Shown here piece after piece: positions 33,502 to 45,532 of a DNA stretch of 64,000 bases. Source of the stretch: Syncephalastrum monosporum B8922 (Eukaryota > Mucoromycota > Mucoromycetes > Mucorales > Syncephalastraceae); contig JNEN01000719.1 in the NCBI GenBank assembly GCA_000697355.1, positions 1 to 64,000 on the forward strand, given 5' to 3'. The number at the start of each line of letters is the position of its first letter. The first letter of the stretch is position 1. The position numbers were made by a program, and so were the translations under genes. The notes beneath the pieces were generated by a model. The model saw nothing but the letters and a program-made list of their open reading frames with translations, ran no database searches and was not told the DNA's origin.

Positions 33502-34446
33502 TATGAAATTAAAGCAGCTGTAAAAGATAGCGGAAAGCAGAAAATGTGCGTGGGACGGAGATAGTGAAATTTATGCAAGATGTGACGACGTATGATGTCG
33601 TCTCTTTCGTGAATGGCTGGTTTCCATACTTATTTTCTACTGTTTTCAGCGCTGTATCCCTCACTGTTTTTTTTTGCCTGGCCATTTAATATGCTATGCT
33701 GCTATACGGACGTCATACAACATTTCCGCCTCGCTTACCTCTTCCGGTTAGTGTGGTATCACTTTGATCTGCAATGAAATCACAAGCTGAACTTTCCAAT
33801 AGCTCATTGCTTGCGTCCCCCGCTACGCTCCCTCTCACTGTAAGCAAGTATCTCTCTGATAAGGACGAGATGACACCAGCAGAATTTGAAACCAATATAC
33901 TGGGTAATGCACCGAAAAATAAAAAAAAATTTGAAAGACAGCAGAAGCGCCATCAACCCCTACACATATATCCTTGTGACATTGTGCCCGCGTCGCTGGC
34001 TCACATTACATAATTTATGAAATACAGCACATTCATTCTACATGCAGCTTTGCCTCTCTTCCTGCTGGCAAGATTTTGATCTTTTGTGCGCGTCGTTTCT
34101 ATTTTTTCCAGTAGCAAAATCTACTTTAAGTGTAATGAAAATATACATTGATCATATGTCAATTATCACGGCAATGTATGAAGCGTGAAGTGTAGTTCCG
34201 AGGTTTAGTGTACTCTACTCAGGGTTGCTTTTATCGACCTGTTAAACTGCTTGGCTTTTTGAGATAAGTTGCATCTGCTGTGAAAGACTGTCTACAGTGG
34301 CCTTCTCCGTTATAGACGCATAAGTAATTATAAAGGCAACATATATTTATCACTAGACGCGTTAACTGAGCTGGTCAAGTTCTAAGGCAAATCGATCTTC
34401 GGCTCTGTATCTCGAATATTTTGTTCGCCAGCGTCCGTTGCGTTTG
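33502..34446. other. Spacer with a weak open stretch
   Basis: No supported gene. A plus-strand open stretch (33774-34013, 79 codons) contains 'VSKYLSDKDEMTPAEFE' and reads somewhat like coding, but it has no recognisable family. Its position just upstream of the Pro/Gln-repeat gene suggests promoter DNA instead. Confidence 0.3.
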
Positions 34447-34815
34447 TCAAATGAAAATGTTCACGTAGGTTAAGTAATCTTGCTGCGTGATCCGTTGATA
34501 CACCATGCTCTCATTGACATGACAATGTCTAGTTTGCCTTTCGCGCAGAGTATCTAATTCAGCATCTGTCAGTCGCTGGTAGGCTGCATATCGCAGATCT
34601 GGAACATGCTGACTTTTTAATGTAGATGGAAGAAAGATAAGGTTGGAAGAAATGATACGTGAGATTTTGCGGTATGATCGGCAGATCGACGACCACCGAA
34701 AAGGGTAGCGGACCGGACTTTTCTTATCGTGTGTAAAGAGGAGATTGACCGAAGTTGATGTGGAAGCGCTATATCTAGAACTTCTTCGGCGCTTTTTCAA
34801 ACAAAGACAACACAA
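34447..34815 (-). CDS. Candidate small orphan gene
   Basis: An uninterrupted 122-codon minus-strand frame without an in-frame ATG near its start (it opens at TTG), so an upstream exon would be needed. The sequence is basic at first ('FTHDKKSPVRYPFRWSS') and then helical and charged ('RYAAYQRLTDAELDTLRER'), more protein-like than neighbouring chance frames. Near 34467 a GTGAAC donor could remove ~60 nt to an ACAG acceptor. Family not recognised. It may be a fragment of a decayed gene. Confidence 0.3.
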   Translation of the reverse strand: MCCLCLKKRRRSSRYSASTSTSVNLLFTHDKKSPVRYPFRWSSICRSYRKISRIISSNLIFLPSTLKSQHVPDLRYAAYQRLTDAELDTLRERQTRHCHVNESMVYQRITQQDYLTYVNIFI

Positions 34816-36103
34816 ATTTAGAAGGCATGCGCTATTAAGCTATATGTACAAAAAGCATGCCCTTCCGTTAAGGAATGTCAGGCATAGGATACTCCTGCCA
34901 TGAACATGATGTGTTTATGAAAGGGACGGGCATGAGAAAGGAGGTCCATGGTACTAAGCAACCTTTGTTGCCAACGCACAGGGAAAACGCAACAAGCAGA
35001 ATCGGTTTTCTCTTGTTTACCTGGGTGGAGGTTGTACGGGGGAGAAGGGACACTGGCGTACAGAACAATTGCAGCCCTATTTAACGCAAACGCGGCATGG
35101 AGTATGCAACAAAAGACAAGAGGATGGAATCGGGCCAAGAAAGGGGTATAGAATGGGTTACCTGGTAATAGCATGAACACGCGATGCAGTTGGGAGCGAG
35201 ACATGGGTTGGCCAGGGGTGGGTCAACAGAAAAAAGCTATTCCAGGCAGTTTATGAGGACGGTCTCACGAGCAGAAAGAGCGAATTAGACTCTTTCAGTA
35301 AATTTGATCGTGTCCCGTTACTGATGGGAGACACCCGGCTTACACAATCCAACCCACCTTTGTAGCGATCTCGAAAATACAAGTGTCCGAGCGAGGTAGA
35401 TAAGAGCGTAAAGACAAAAATGAGCGCACTAGATGTTAAATAATATACCTAAAGGTACGGGAAGACAGAAAAAAAAAGGTCTGTCTCTAGTGTCTGCGTG
35501 CGCGTGTGTGTAACGATCGACAGCCCGGGCTGAATGTTGATGGAGGGGAGAAAAAACAATCGGAGTTTGAAGGATTCAGGACAGGAGTAAAAAGATGCGC
35601 GCGCAAGATTAAGTTCGCAAGCAAAAAAATTTAAAAATAAAGTAAAAAGTTATCATATAAGATGCAAGCAAAACAAGCAAGTAAACAATATATCAATCAC
35701 GGGATGAGCCCAAGGAGGAATAGGATAGTCATGAAAAAGTCCGCCACTCAGCATGAAAGCATAGGCAGCCATACAGGACAGAGAAAGTCTCCCAGAATAT
35801 GCGGAACAAAGCGAGGAGAGAGAAAGAGTGAGGAAAGAGACCCTTTTTCATGTTCCCTTTTTTTATTTTTATTTTGAAGCTTTTTCATAACGTGCTCATG
35901 CGTCAGTATGTAAGGCAGTAAGAAGGAGGGGGGAAAAAAGCAAAGCGGATAATCACATTTGGCGGGCGCACAGGCATCAAGGCACCTGTTTAGTGAACTC
36001 CGCTCATTCATTAAGGAAACGTACGACAAACATAACCTTCAACTCCACTGCCTTTTATTTTTTTTCTTTCCACTCGTCTCCTCATCTACACGCCATCATC
36101 GCC
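34816..36103. other. Spacer upstream of the RasGEF gene
   Basis: About 1.3 kb. Both strands have overlapping open stretches at 34870-35200, none convincing. From 35450 on the DNA is A-rich. The last 100 bp before 36104 are a pyrimidine-rich leader for the RasGEF gene. Confidence 0.35.
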
Positions 36104-39100
36104 ATGGCGTCTATGCCAAGGATTCTCTGCACTGTCCGGGCTTTGCATCCTTTTCACTCCCCTGAGCAGTCATCTTTGAGTTTCGAGAAAGACGATTTTA
36201 TTGATGTCCTGGCGCAACTCGATTCGGGATGGTGGGACGGCTGGTAAAATAACATATCCTGCTTCATTTTTTTCTTGCTGCTCAACACAATGCATACGCG
36301 ATGCAGGTGCAATGGCGCGCGAGGCTGGTTTCCTAGCAACTATGTCGAGATGGTCAGCGTGAATCCCGACGTGGCAGAAGCAGTCCGCCCCACCGCACGC
36401 AACAGAAACGAGCAACACCAACACCAGCAACACCAGCAACAACAACAAAGGGCGCGTGGCATGCTACCCACCATACCGGGTAGCGATGAGGACGTTCAGG
36501 ACATGTCGCAATACTACTACGACAGCATGACGGGCAGCGTACAGCATCGGCCTAATCCTACCACGCCTTTACCGCATCGCAATGGATCACTGGACTCGGA
36601 CGACGAAGACCATTTCGTGGATGCGGCTACCAAGCGCATCAGTCTAGACTCAGCCGCGGGTATGGACGATCAGCACAATACATCCCGACCCTCAGAGCCG
36701 GCAGCCGACGAATCCCGCATGGATGCAGAGCATGTAGGCTACCATATTAAGCGTTTGACCCGAAGCATGTTTGTATACTGACAGATGCAACGCTGTGCAG
36801 ATCATGTCACAATGGGTCGAGCGGACAACCCCTCAAGGGCGTAAATATTTCTGCAACCTCATAACCCAGGAGACCACGTGGGACTATGAAGAAATTGACA
36901 AGACAACAGGACACCTGGTAACCCTGAGCGCATGACGCACGAACACGAAAACAGCTGACCCCACTTGTTACATAGAAACGCCAGGAGGGCGAGGAGGACG
37001 ACTCCGAGCCAAACACACCTACGCGCGCCACAGGAATGGGCGACGATGCGGCGACGACCAACATGTCGGTCTCGACTGCGACCGCAAACGAAGGCGAGCC
37101 GTTGACATGGCAGAAGCTGTCAGCCGATATCGCGCTCGCGATCCACCAGCTCAACATGACAGCACAGCAGAACCAACGCCACCTCTTTATCCCCCAAGCC
37201 GCAGCCGTGGTGGAGAGCATCCGGCTGATGCTCTACGCCGCGGGCCTGATGGAACGCGACTCGCACCATACCCAAGACCCGATGCTGCGCAACCCGCACC
37301 GCGCCGTCATGGCGTCGCTTTCGAAACTCGTCTTGTCGGCCAAGATCGCGGCTGAGATCTCTGCCTCGCCTAGCATGTCGTCCGACATCATTTTCAAGCT
37401 CCAGAAAGATGCCGGCGACGTCCTGGCCGCGGTGCGCAACTTTGTCACGGCGTGTCAGCAGCGGCAGGTCCGCATCGAACACATTGCGCCGCGTCTCATC
37501 AAGGACAAAAAGGCCAAATCAGAAGAAAATGGGGACGAAGCCCCGGCCAAGGCGAAATACCCTCTGAACCAGGACTTGCTTGTCAGTTTGCAGACGCACG
37601 CCAACCAAATCTACGGCTCGGTCGAGGCACTCTCGGCTGCGAGCGCGCACGCTATCGAGATGCAGCACGAAGACGACCTGGTCGGCCACTCGGCCGCCCA
37701 GCCCATGAAGGTGCGCACCCACGTGGTGTCGCTCTTCCGCACTATCTCGGGCCAGATCAGCCAATACCTCGTCCTCCTCGAGGGCATCTGTCTTGCTGAT
37801 GCGGACAAGAGCCTTGCATCCGCGATCGCGGAATTCAAGGCCGAGAAACAGTATTTATACGACGCGTTTGGTCGCCTGTTTGGCGCGATCCAGACGCTGA
37901 GCGATGTGAACGTGGCGATCTCGAGCTCGGTGACGCGGATCGACGAGGCGCTGCTGAACGTGGAGGATGCGCTGGGTCGCATTTTCGCCTGCATCCAGCT
38001 CCTTGTTGGGCAGCGTCGCATCTTACTCGCGCGCCGCGGCACGTCGGATACGAAGGAGTCCTTGACAGGCAGCGACACCAGCATGCCCGCCCACCCAACT
38101 TCGCCGCGCCGCGCCGACGATGCCGGCAGCGGAAGCAGCGTCATGGGCGCACCGGCCGGGGAGGATGGATACGACAGCGATACACTCGAGACGGGCGCGC
38201 GATCCATTGCGAAGGAAGACAACGCTCTCTCTGTGCCGACGCGGCGTGCCCAACGGCAACCATCCTCGGCTTCGAATAACAGCAGTGCTTGGCAATTTAT
38301 GAACACCGATCCATCTACGCCGCCGCTTCCTCTGCCGTCGCCTACCGTGCGGTCGCGTCAACCGAGCACCAAGTCCGACGAACGCAGCACGATCTCGAAC
38401 AATGAGTGGTTCCTCGGCCACGACCACCCACCCGGCGAGATTGTGCTCAGCTCGGAAGGCGCGCTGAAAGGTGGCACGCTTTCGGCCTTGGTCGAACGCC
38501 TGACTCTCCACGATACCCTCGACACATCCTTCATTGCTAACTTTTTGTTGACTTACCGCTCGTTCTGTACCACCGAGGAGTTTGTCAATCTCCTTGAGCA
38601 GCGCTACACGCTCGTGGCACCCAAGAATTTGACACCAGAGGAGTTGGAAGCCTGGTCGGATAAGAAACAAAAACTGATCCGTCTTCGGTAAGTGCAGAAA
38701 GAAGAAAAAGTACCGACAGCTTTGAATTAATCACCCGCCACCTTCCAGTGTTTTCAACGTCATGAAGAACTGGCTCGAAAACTACTATAACGAGGAAGAT
38801 GAATTCATCCTCGACCGCCTTGAATTCTTCACCAACACCGTCATCCGCGACACGTCTTCGTTCTCGGCGGACCAGCTGATCCGCCTGATCCGCAAACGTC
38901 GCGAGATCGACGCCGACGACGGCCTGAAGAAGCTCGTGCCCAACACGAATACAGGCCCGACGCCCGTCATGCCGAAAAACATCAACAAAATTACCCTGCT
39001 CGACACAGATCCGCTCGAACTGGCGCGCCAGCTGAGTCTGGTCGATTTCAAGTTGTACAGCAGCATCCGGCCGATTGAGTGTCTCAACAAGGCATGGAGC

Positions 39101-39769
39101 CGGGACGACGACGGTGCGGACGTGGCCGTGCACGTCAAGCAGTCGATCGACTACTGCAACAAGCTCACGTCGTGGGTGACGGGCAGCATCCTCGAGCACG
39201 ACGAAGCCAAGCGGCGTGTGGTCGTGATCAAGCACTGGGCACTCGTGGCCGATCGCTGCCGAGCGCTCAACAACTACAACACGTGCATGGCCATCCTGTC
39301 TGCGTTCGACAACAGCGCGGTGGGCCGTCTCCGGCGGACATGGGAAATGGTCGGCAACCGCACGAACCAGACCCTCAACTACATCCGCAAGCTTATGGGC
39401 GCCAACCGCAACTTCACCGAATACCGTGAGATGATCCACTCGGTCAACCCGCCTTGCATTCCCTTCCTGGGTATCTACCTCCAAGATCTGACCTTTATCG
39501 AGGACGGTAACCCGGACTTTTTGGCAAAGTCCAACAACCTGATCAACTTTGCCAAGCGCCAAAAGACGGCCGAGGTCATTCGCGAGATCAAGCAGTTCCA
39601 GTCCTCGCCGTACAACCTGCAGGAGGTGGCCGTCATCCAACAGTTTATCAGGAGCAACCTCGATGATAGTCTGGACGTCGAGACCCTGTACGAACGCAGT
39701 CTGGAGATCGAGCCAAGAACAACCACCGCAGCAGCTGAGGCAGCACGTCTGCTCGAAATGATCAACTAA
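36104..39769 (+). CDS. CDC25: CDC25-type Ras guanine nucleotide exchange factor with SH3 and WW domains
   Basis: About five exons. The ATG at 36104 sits in GCCATGG. Residues about 5-65 form an SH3 domain split by an intron: 'CTVRALHPFHSPEQSSLSF', 'LDSGWWDGW', 'ARGWFPSNYVEMV' (ALYDY-, WW- and SNYV-like motifs all present). After a Gln/His-rich linker comes a WW domain ('WVERTTPQGRKYFCNLITQETTWDYE'-like, near 36810-36895). A long helical region leads to the REM domain ('VLSSEGALKGGTLSALVERL') and the catalytic CDC25 domain (about 38985-39720) with 'LDTDPLELARQLSLVDFKLY', 'NYNTCMAILSAFDNSAVGRLRRTWE' and 'PPCIPFLGIYLQDLTFIEDG'. It loads Ras with GTP upstream of cAMP and MAPK pathways. The SH3 domain at the N-terminus is as in yeast Cdc25; the WW domain is extra. 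Confidence 0.93.
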
Positions 39770-39842
39770 AAAGGAAAAGAAAAGAAGAGCCAGAGGACTA
39801 ATGTGCCCTTACCGGAACCTCTCTCTGTTCTATCTTTTTCAC

Positions 39843-39886
39843 ACATACACACACACACACACTCTCTCTCTCTCGCTCTCTCTCTT
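39843..39886 (+). repeat. (AC)n then (TC)n microsatellite
   Basis: An AC dinucleotide run passes directly into a TC run with one G interruption, followed by T-rich DNA. It lies about 75 bp past the RasGEF stop, probably in its 3' UTR. Confidence 0.85.
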
Positions 39887-40351
39887 TTTTTATTTTTTTC
39901 ATCATTCTTTGTATTTTAGTTACGTGATTTTTTTTTTTTTTTACTTTATAGCTTCCTTTATTTTTTCCTTCGAGACATGGGGAATTCCGATATAGTCAAA
40001 AGCTTTTTATACTCGCACAGTTTTTAGTATGAGGCGCTGGTTAGTTTTGACTTATAAAGCTTTGCAGATATCAGTCTATAGTATTCGATTCGCCAAGTCA
40101 GCTGCATAGGATAGAATAACCCACGTGTGTACTGGAAACTGCGGATACTGCAGTGTTGTAAATTGTGTTTTATCAAAGTTTCAGAAGGACCAAAAAAAAT
40201 GCTACGTAATCTCTATCTCGCATTAGGAAGTACTTTTTTTCTTCATTATATAGGGGGTGTTCAAAGGGACAAAAGGAGATTACATTGTTAAAAAAGTACT
40301 ATACAATTGTAGAATACACATTGTAAAATGCTGCTTGCTGCTGATATATGT

Positions 40352-40485
40352 CGTGTGTGTGTGTGCATGCGTGTGCGAGTGTGTGTGTAGGGTGCGAGTG
40401 TGTGTGTGTGTGTGTGCATGCGTGTGCGAGTGTGTGTGTAGGGTGCGAGTGTGTGTGTGTGTGTGTGTGCTAGTGCTAGTGCTAT
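40352..40485 (+). repeat. GT-rich minisatellite with a 51-bp period
   Basis: A compound GT array in which a block including GCATGC, GTGCGAG and TAGGGTGCGAG occurs twice, offset by 51 bp (GCATGC at 40365 and 40416). It ends in three GTGCTA-like steps 13 bp from the stop codon of the RRM gene on the other strand, so it would be transcribed as a CA-rich 3' UTR. Confidence 0.85.
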
Positions 40486-40497
40486 GTGTGTATGGTC

Positions 40498-42450
40498 TCA
40501 CATGATTATATCCTCGAGGACTTGCTGCTCGCCGCTCGCAGCCGTCGTGCCGTTCATGTCCTCTATCGCTTGTGGAGGTAAAGAAGTCGATGATGGTGAA
40601 TGCGAGGAGGAGTGTGTAAAGTTAGTATGATGGTAGGGTCGGTGAGTGCGCGGCGGGTTGCCGCATCTATCTTTGCCGTAGTTGATCCTGAATTCCTTGT
40701 ATTCCTCCCGGAATCGGATCCCTTCGATGGCGCGGACGGCAGCCGCGATGCTCGTAAAATTGACGAACGCGCACTTCTTCTCTTTGAGTGTGTTGACGAG
40801 CTCGATCTCGCCATAGTCGGAGAAGTCCTGCTTGAGCTTCTCCTCAGTAATGCTCTCGTCAATGTTGCCGAGGTACACGTTGCGCGAGCCGTTGTTCTGG
40901 ACGGCTGCGACGACGGCGGGGGAAAGGGCCGAGGCTTTGCCCCAGCCAATCTTGAGACGGCGGTTCTTGATGACGAGGCCCTGATAGATGGCCTGGTTGT
41001 AGAAATGCAGGGCCAGGTTCGGGTCGACAAAGGTGACGAACGCAATGTGTTTATCAGGGAGATAGCGGATTTGGCTGAGGATGCCACCGCGAATGACGTT
41101 GCAGATCTCCTCGCAGGTTGTGTCGGGGTGGATGTTGCCGAGGTAGATGGTGCGGTTCATGACGCCGACAAGGGCGGCGTTGTCGTTGCTCGGCGCGGGG
41201 TGGTGGTAGGTTTCCACAGGCGCGCCTGTGTAGGGGTCGTAGGAGAGCCGGACGGGGTAGGCCGAGACCGCGTGGGCGGCATGGGCATGGGCGACGGCAG
41301 TCGCGGTGCCAGGCTGCGAGGGCGGGTTGGAGTACACGCTGGGCATGTACGAGAGGGCGGCTGGGGCTGTGTTTACTTTGGAGGAGGCAGGCGCGCACCG
41401 GTCACGGCCGTAGTTGACGCGGCGGGAGGCCCAGTCGGATTCGGTGGGCAGGGTGCTGACGCACTTGATGGCGTTGGAGGTGCTGTAAAAGTGGACAAAG
41501 GCGATGTTCTTGTCCTTGATGAGCTTGACGTGCTCGATGGGGCCGAAGCGTGCGAGGTCCTCGCGGAGGGATTGGTCGGACACCTGGTCGTCGAGGGAGC
41601 CGAGGAAGACGTTGCGACTGGCCCCGCTCTGCAGAGCCATCTGGATGTTCATAGGAATCGAGCTGGGTCTGCCCCACCCGATGCGGAGCTCGTTTCCTCC
41701 CATCATAAATTTCTTGGTCGTCGCCTCGTGGTAGAAGTGGGCGGCCGCGCTCGCCTCGACAAATGTGATAAATATGCAGTTCTTTTCCGGCAGCGGTCTC
41801 ACGCTGTCGATCATGCCCGACTTGATCCGGTCCAGCACCTCCGAGAGCTGCGTGTCCGTCGCGAGGTTGCCAATGTAGACCGTCCGTGCCGTTTGATGCG
41901 ACGTCGGGAGCTGCTGTGGCGAGGGCAGCGCGGCGTGGATATGCGGATGATGCGGGTGTGGATGCGGATGCGGGTGGTGGGGATGGTGGTGGTGCGGGTG
42001 TGGATGGTACGAGGGCGTGCTCGAGAATTGGGGCAGGAGGGGGCTGCCCAGACCGGCCGGCGAAGGTGGGCCCAGCGACGCTTGCACGAACTGCGGTGTC
42101 GACGACCCGCTCAACACAGGCCCGGGCTGTGACCCGTTCGTATACTGCGCTGCGCTGGATGCGTATACCTGGCTTTGATAGCCCGCGCTGCTGCTCGTGC
42201 CATTGTTGCCATTCGAAGGAGAGTAGGCGCTGCTCATCATCATCTGCCCAGTTACTGTCGCAGGTCCGCTCGCATACACATCACTGAATGAAATCGATCG
42301 CATGAGCAAGGAGACTAGAAGAAAAAGAAAACACGAGAGCTTGATAGCTTACTAGTATGCGTTAGGCGAGAAACGCTGCTTTTCTGGCTCGACAGTGATG
42401 GCAGGCATCGTAGGGCTGGCGGTGGTGAGGGACTGGCTGGATGGTGTCAT
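40498..42450 (-). CDS. nrd1: Four-RRM RNA-binding protein, Nrd1/Msa2-like
   Basis: Two exons: 42450 to about 42358, then from about 42283 to 40498; the acceptor TTCATTCAG gives the in-phase join 'NAY/YDVYASG'. The N-terminus is Ser/Thr-rich, then a His/Pro run (about 42000-41950). Four RRMs follow: 'RTVYIGNLATDTQLSEVL', 'RNVFLGSLDDQVSDQSLRE', 'RTIYLGNIHPDTTCEEICN' and 'RNVYLGNIDESITEEKLKQ', each with an RNP1-like strand ('NIAFVHFYS', 'KHIAFVTFV', 'KKCAFVNFT'). This arrangement, with VNYGRDRC and INYGKDRC signatures after RRM2 and RRM4, matches fission yeast Nrd1, a translation/mRNA-stability regulator that blocks premature sexual differentiation. Orthology is likely, but the role in this organism is inferred. 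Confidence 0.85.
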
Positions 42451-45400
42451 TGCACGAGATATGCGCTAAAATTGGATGATTAAACATATTCAATGAGTAT
42501 GTTACTGATACAGAAAACTCAAAAGTATAGCACAAAAAATATAGGAATATGGTATTATAAAAATAGAAATAAGAGAAAACGAGCCGGACAGAGCTGAAAG
42601 TATGCAAGACGAAAAAAGCGTGATTGGCAGACGATCGGGCCGAGATGCTCGAGATTGAGGGGCAAGATGACGGTATAAGAGCGGAAAAAGAGAAAAACTC
42701 ACCAGATGACACAGATGAGGACAACAAAAGAAAGGAAGGTGTGAATGGAGTGCCCGATTGCTTCAATGAGTGAATGGACCCGATCGGTCAGCTTTTCGTC
42801 AAAGAGACAGCTATATCAATAAAAGAGAAGCAAAAAGGGACGGGGTATCAAGCAATAGAAGCTGCTGTGCTGTCAACGAATGAAAAGAGGGATCTTATTG
42901 ATTCATCTACTATTCCCCGCTCTGCGCAATCAAAATTGTACATGCACCATCTTATTGTGTGTATGTGCAAGTCCGCAGAGATATCAAGCAAGGCACCGCA
43001 AACTGTGTACTAGTACCGATCCATTCACCCCATCCAGCCTGCGCGATCTGTCTATTCTTTGATTTAGAGTGCCCTCCTTATGTTGCGCGCTTTTGTTTTG
43101 TTATTATTAGATCGACATCGTTTTAGCAGAGTTCTAGGCGGTGACACCAGTCCATAAGGATTGAAATAGGAAATAATGTTTGATCTTCTTGCCCACCTTG
43201 ACTCTACTTGCCATGCGTTTATTGCACCAGTGCATATCCATCTTCCAGCATAATGTGCTGCTGTTATGTATCCCTTGTGCTTGTCCAAGCGCCTTTTTTT
43301 CTTTTTCTTTTTTTTTGACAAAGTCCGGAAGATGATGGTAAATTTGTCTAGGATGTGAGAGCCACTTGCTTGCGTATCGATGCGTCCTATTTTAATATCT
43401 CTCTATTTCGTACTGCTTGTGTGCATCATAAGACTTGTACGGAGCACTCTACAGTACATGTAGCACTGCACCTTTTTCTTTTGATCATCAATGAATCGAG
43501 ACGCATACTAGTTGTTTTGACGAAATACATCGCTTTAAGGTGTCTCACACCTCAATGAATGATTGATTAATTTGCGTAAATATTCTGATGTCCACTTCAA
43601 TATGAATCATTCGGTAGATCCCAAAACTAACAGAAAGCGACGCCAGTGTCCCTGGATCCACTTTTAACTGGGGCCATCATAGCTACTCAATAATTCTACT
43701 GACGGTAGAGGTAGGCTGACATAGCACCTTTACATCGTACTCGTAAACTAGACTGTGTATTGAAGCTTCATGGTATCAATTGGGGGAGCAGAGCCTTCTC
43801 AGGATACCAGCCTTCTGAGAAATTTTCATAAATTTGAAGAGCGTCTGTCACACAATGTGTGGTCCTCGTCCGTGTGAAGATCAGCACTCACCTCCAAAGA
43901 CACCCGACACAGTATATGGGACAAATTTTGGAGGCCTTTGGAATCAAAGCAGCACAGCCGTTTATTTGTTCATCTGCCTTCCTGTCTTTTTAAAATTTGT
44001 CTCTGTAAGGATGATGTAATATTTGCGTATGATATACTCAGGTCTCTCGAGTCGAGAGAGGGCTGTTGCCGAAGCATTTGATGACCAAGTGACGCGCGTC
44101 GTAATTATTTTTTTTTATCGAAGTAAAAGACTCTTGGCAAACTAGTCTATGCTCAAGTAATGTAGAAAAGAAACCCTAAAAAATCACCGCTTGTTTAAAA
44201 GAGGGATATATGTACTCGAGTTTTAAGACAAAGACAAAATCTTGCGCACGCGTGGCATTCACACTGCAGTTGAGAATTTTTTTGACAGCCATGGACTTTT
44301 TCTATTCTTCAGCCTTTAATAGTGTGGGTGCTCGCCATTACCTATTTCAAGAGTGGATGAGGTCTGTCGAGCACCGAAGCCGAAGCCGAAGCCGAAGCCT
44401 CCATTCCAAAGGGATCTTCTCTCCGCGTGTGTTAGATCATCTTCATTTCATATGATACCCTTGTTTTCTTTTCAAAGAAGCATGGCTCAAACCTGCAAGG
44501 AGCTTGTTTAGGATTCAGAGTGCATTTTTTAAGAGGAGTTGCAGCTCAGAGGAGGTGCATCCCAGAGGAGGTGAAGGCAGAGCCATGTGGGTGACGGCGT
44601 CGATCTATTGGGTTACGAAAAAGGATGAAGCACTTGGCTCCTTAACATGGTCTAGTCATAAGACAGCGCACCAATCCTCGTCAAAGCGCACTCTACCATG
44701 GCACCTCTTTCTGATAGCGCCTTTCATTCACGGAGGGGCCCAGTTCCCTGGTTTCATCCCTCATTGCTCAGGTTTTCCGTCTGACTTTGCAGCAAGGACG
44801 CCCAAAAATCACACTAAAGCGAGAGAACTAGATAAGCTTATATTTTAGTATGTGGTCAATCGTGCCTCAGATAAAGTAACACGAACGTAACCAAAATAAT
44901 AAATAAGGATGGGGGGAAATAAACGTTGTGTGTGCGCGCAATGGTGTGCCACACGTGCACATGAAAATGCGCGTTGGATTTGATTTGCCTGTATTGACTG
45001 TTTCGGCATTGTCAAAATTGAAACGCATCGCACCAATCAGAAACAACCGCAAGGTACGCTTGCATTGAGTCGCGTTCAATTGGCCAAAGTGGTATGCTGC
45101 TGGTATTTTGAGAGCTTCCCATTGATTAACTCCTTCCTACCCTACCCCCAAAGCTCTCCTCTCAACAAAGACACCAGAATCATAACAGTGTTATCGATGA
45201 AAGAGAGCATACCAGTGTGTTTTACGGGTCCAGCGATAACTGCAACTCGCTGTTCGGAGGAACACAAGTTGTAGGGGTTGTCAAAAGCCCTTCTTTACTT
45301 TTTTGTGAAAATGGCTCACGGAGATGGGTTATCCAAGACAGCGCGAACCAGCGCGCCCTTTCGCTCGGTTCGGCTCCCGCCTAACAAGTAAACTAAAACA

Positions 45401-45532
45401 AACAGCCGTCATGCGTGTCAAAAAGGCGGGTCCATTTAATCCCACCACCCTCCACGTAACGAGCTCGTCCTTCTTCCCTTTCTCCTTCTAAAAAAACTCT
45501 CACACCCCTCATACACACATACACTTTTTAAA
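42451..45532. other. 3.1 kb divergent intergenic region
   Basis: Between the divergent RRM and ATP-grasp-like genes. I see no convincing gene. The longest open stretch (44504-44848, +) is compositionally random. A (GAAGCC)n hexamer repeat lies at 44375-44400. The last ~120 bp before 45533 are pyrimidine-rich and likely hold the promoter of the right-hand gene. Confidence 0.4.
44375..44400 (+). repeat. (GAAGCC)n hexanucleotide repeat
   Basis: Four tandem CCGAAG/GAAGCC units in non-coding DNA. Confidence 0.8.

Larger units (their letters stand above)
39770..40497. other. Convergent 3' spacer between RasGEF and RRM genes
   Basis: 728 bp between two convergent genes; contains the microsatellites listed separately and AT-rich 3' regions. 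No gene. Confidence 0.5.

Noticed and set aside
38585..39640. 351-codon minus-strand frame opposite the RasGEF
   Set aside because: Shadow frame; the plus strand encodes the intact CDC25 domain.
40600..42132. 510-codon plus-strand frame opposite the RRM gene
   Set aside because: Antiparallel shadow of the four-RRM protein, composed of Val/Asp/Gly-rich sequence typical of reverse frames.
44504..44848. 114-codon plus-strand frame
   Set aside because: Composition looks random and it contains no recognisable motif.
45320..45400. tRNA-like GC-rich stretch (GCGCGAACC...GGTTCGGCTCC)
   Set aside because: A T-loop-like GGTTCG is present, but I could not fold a cloverleaf or match A- and B-box spacing.
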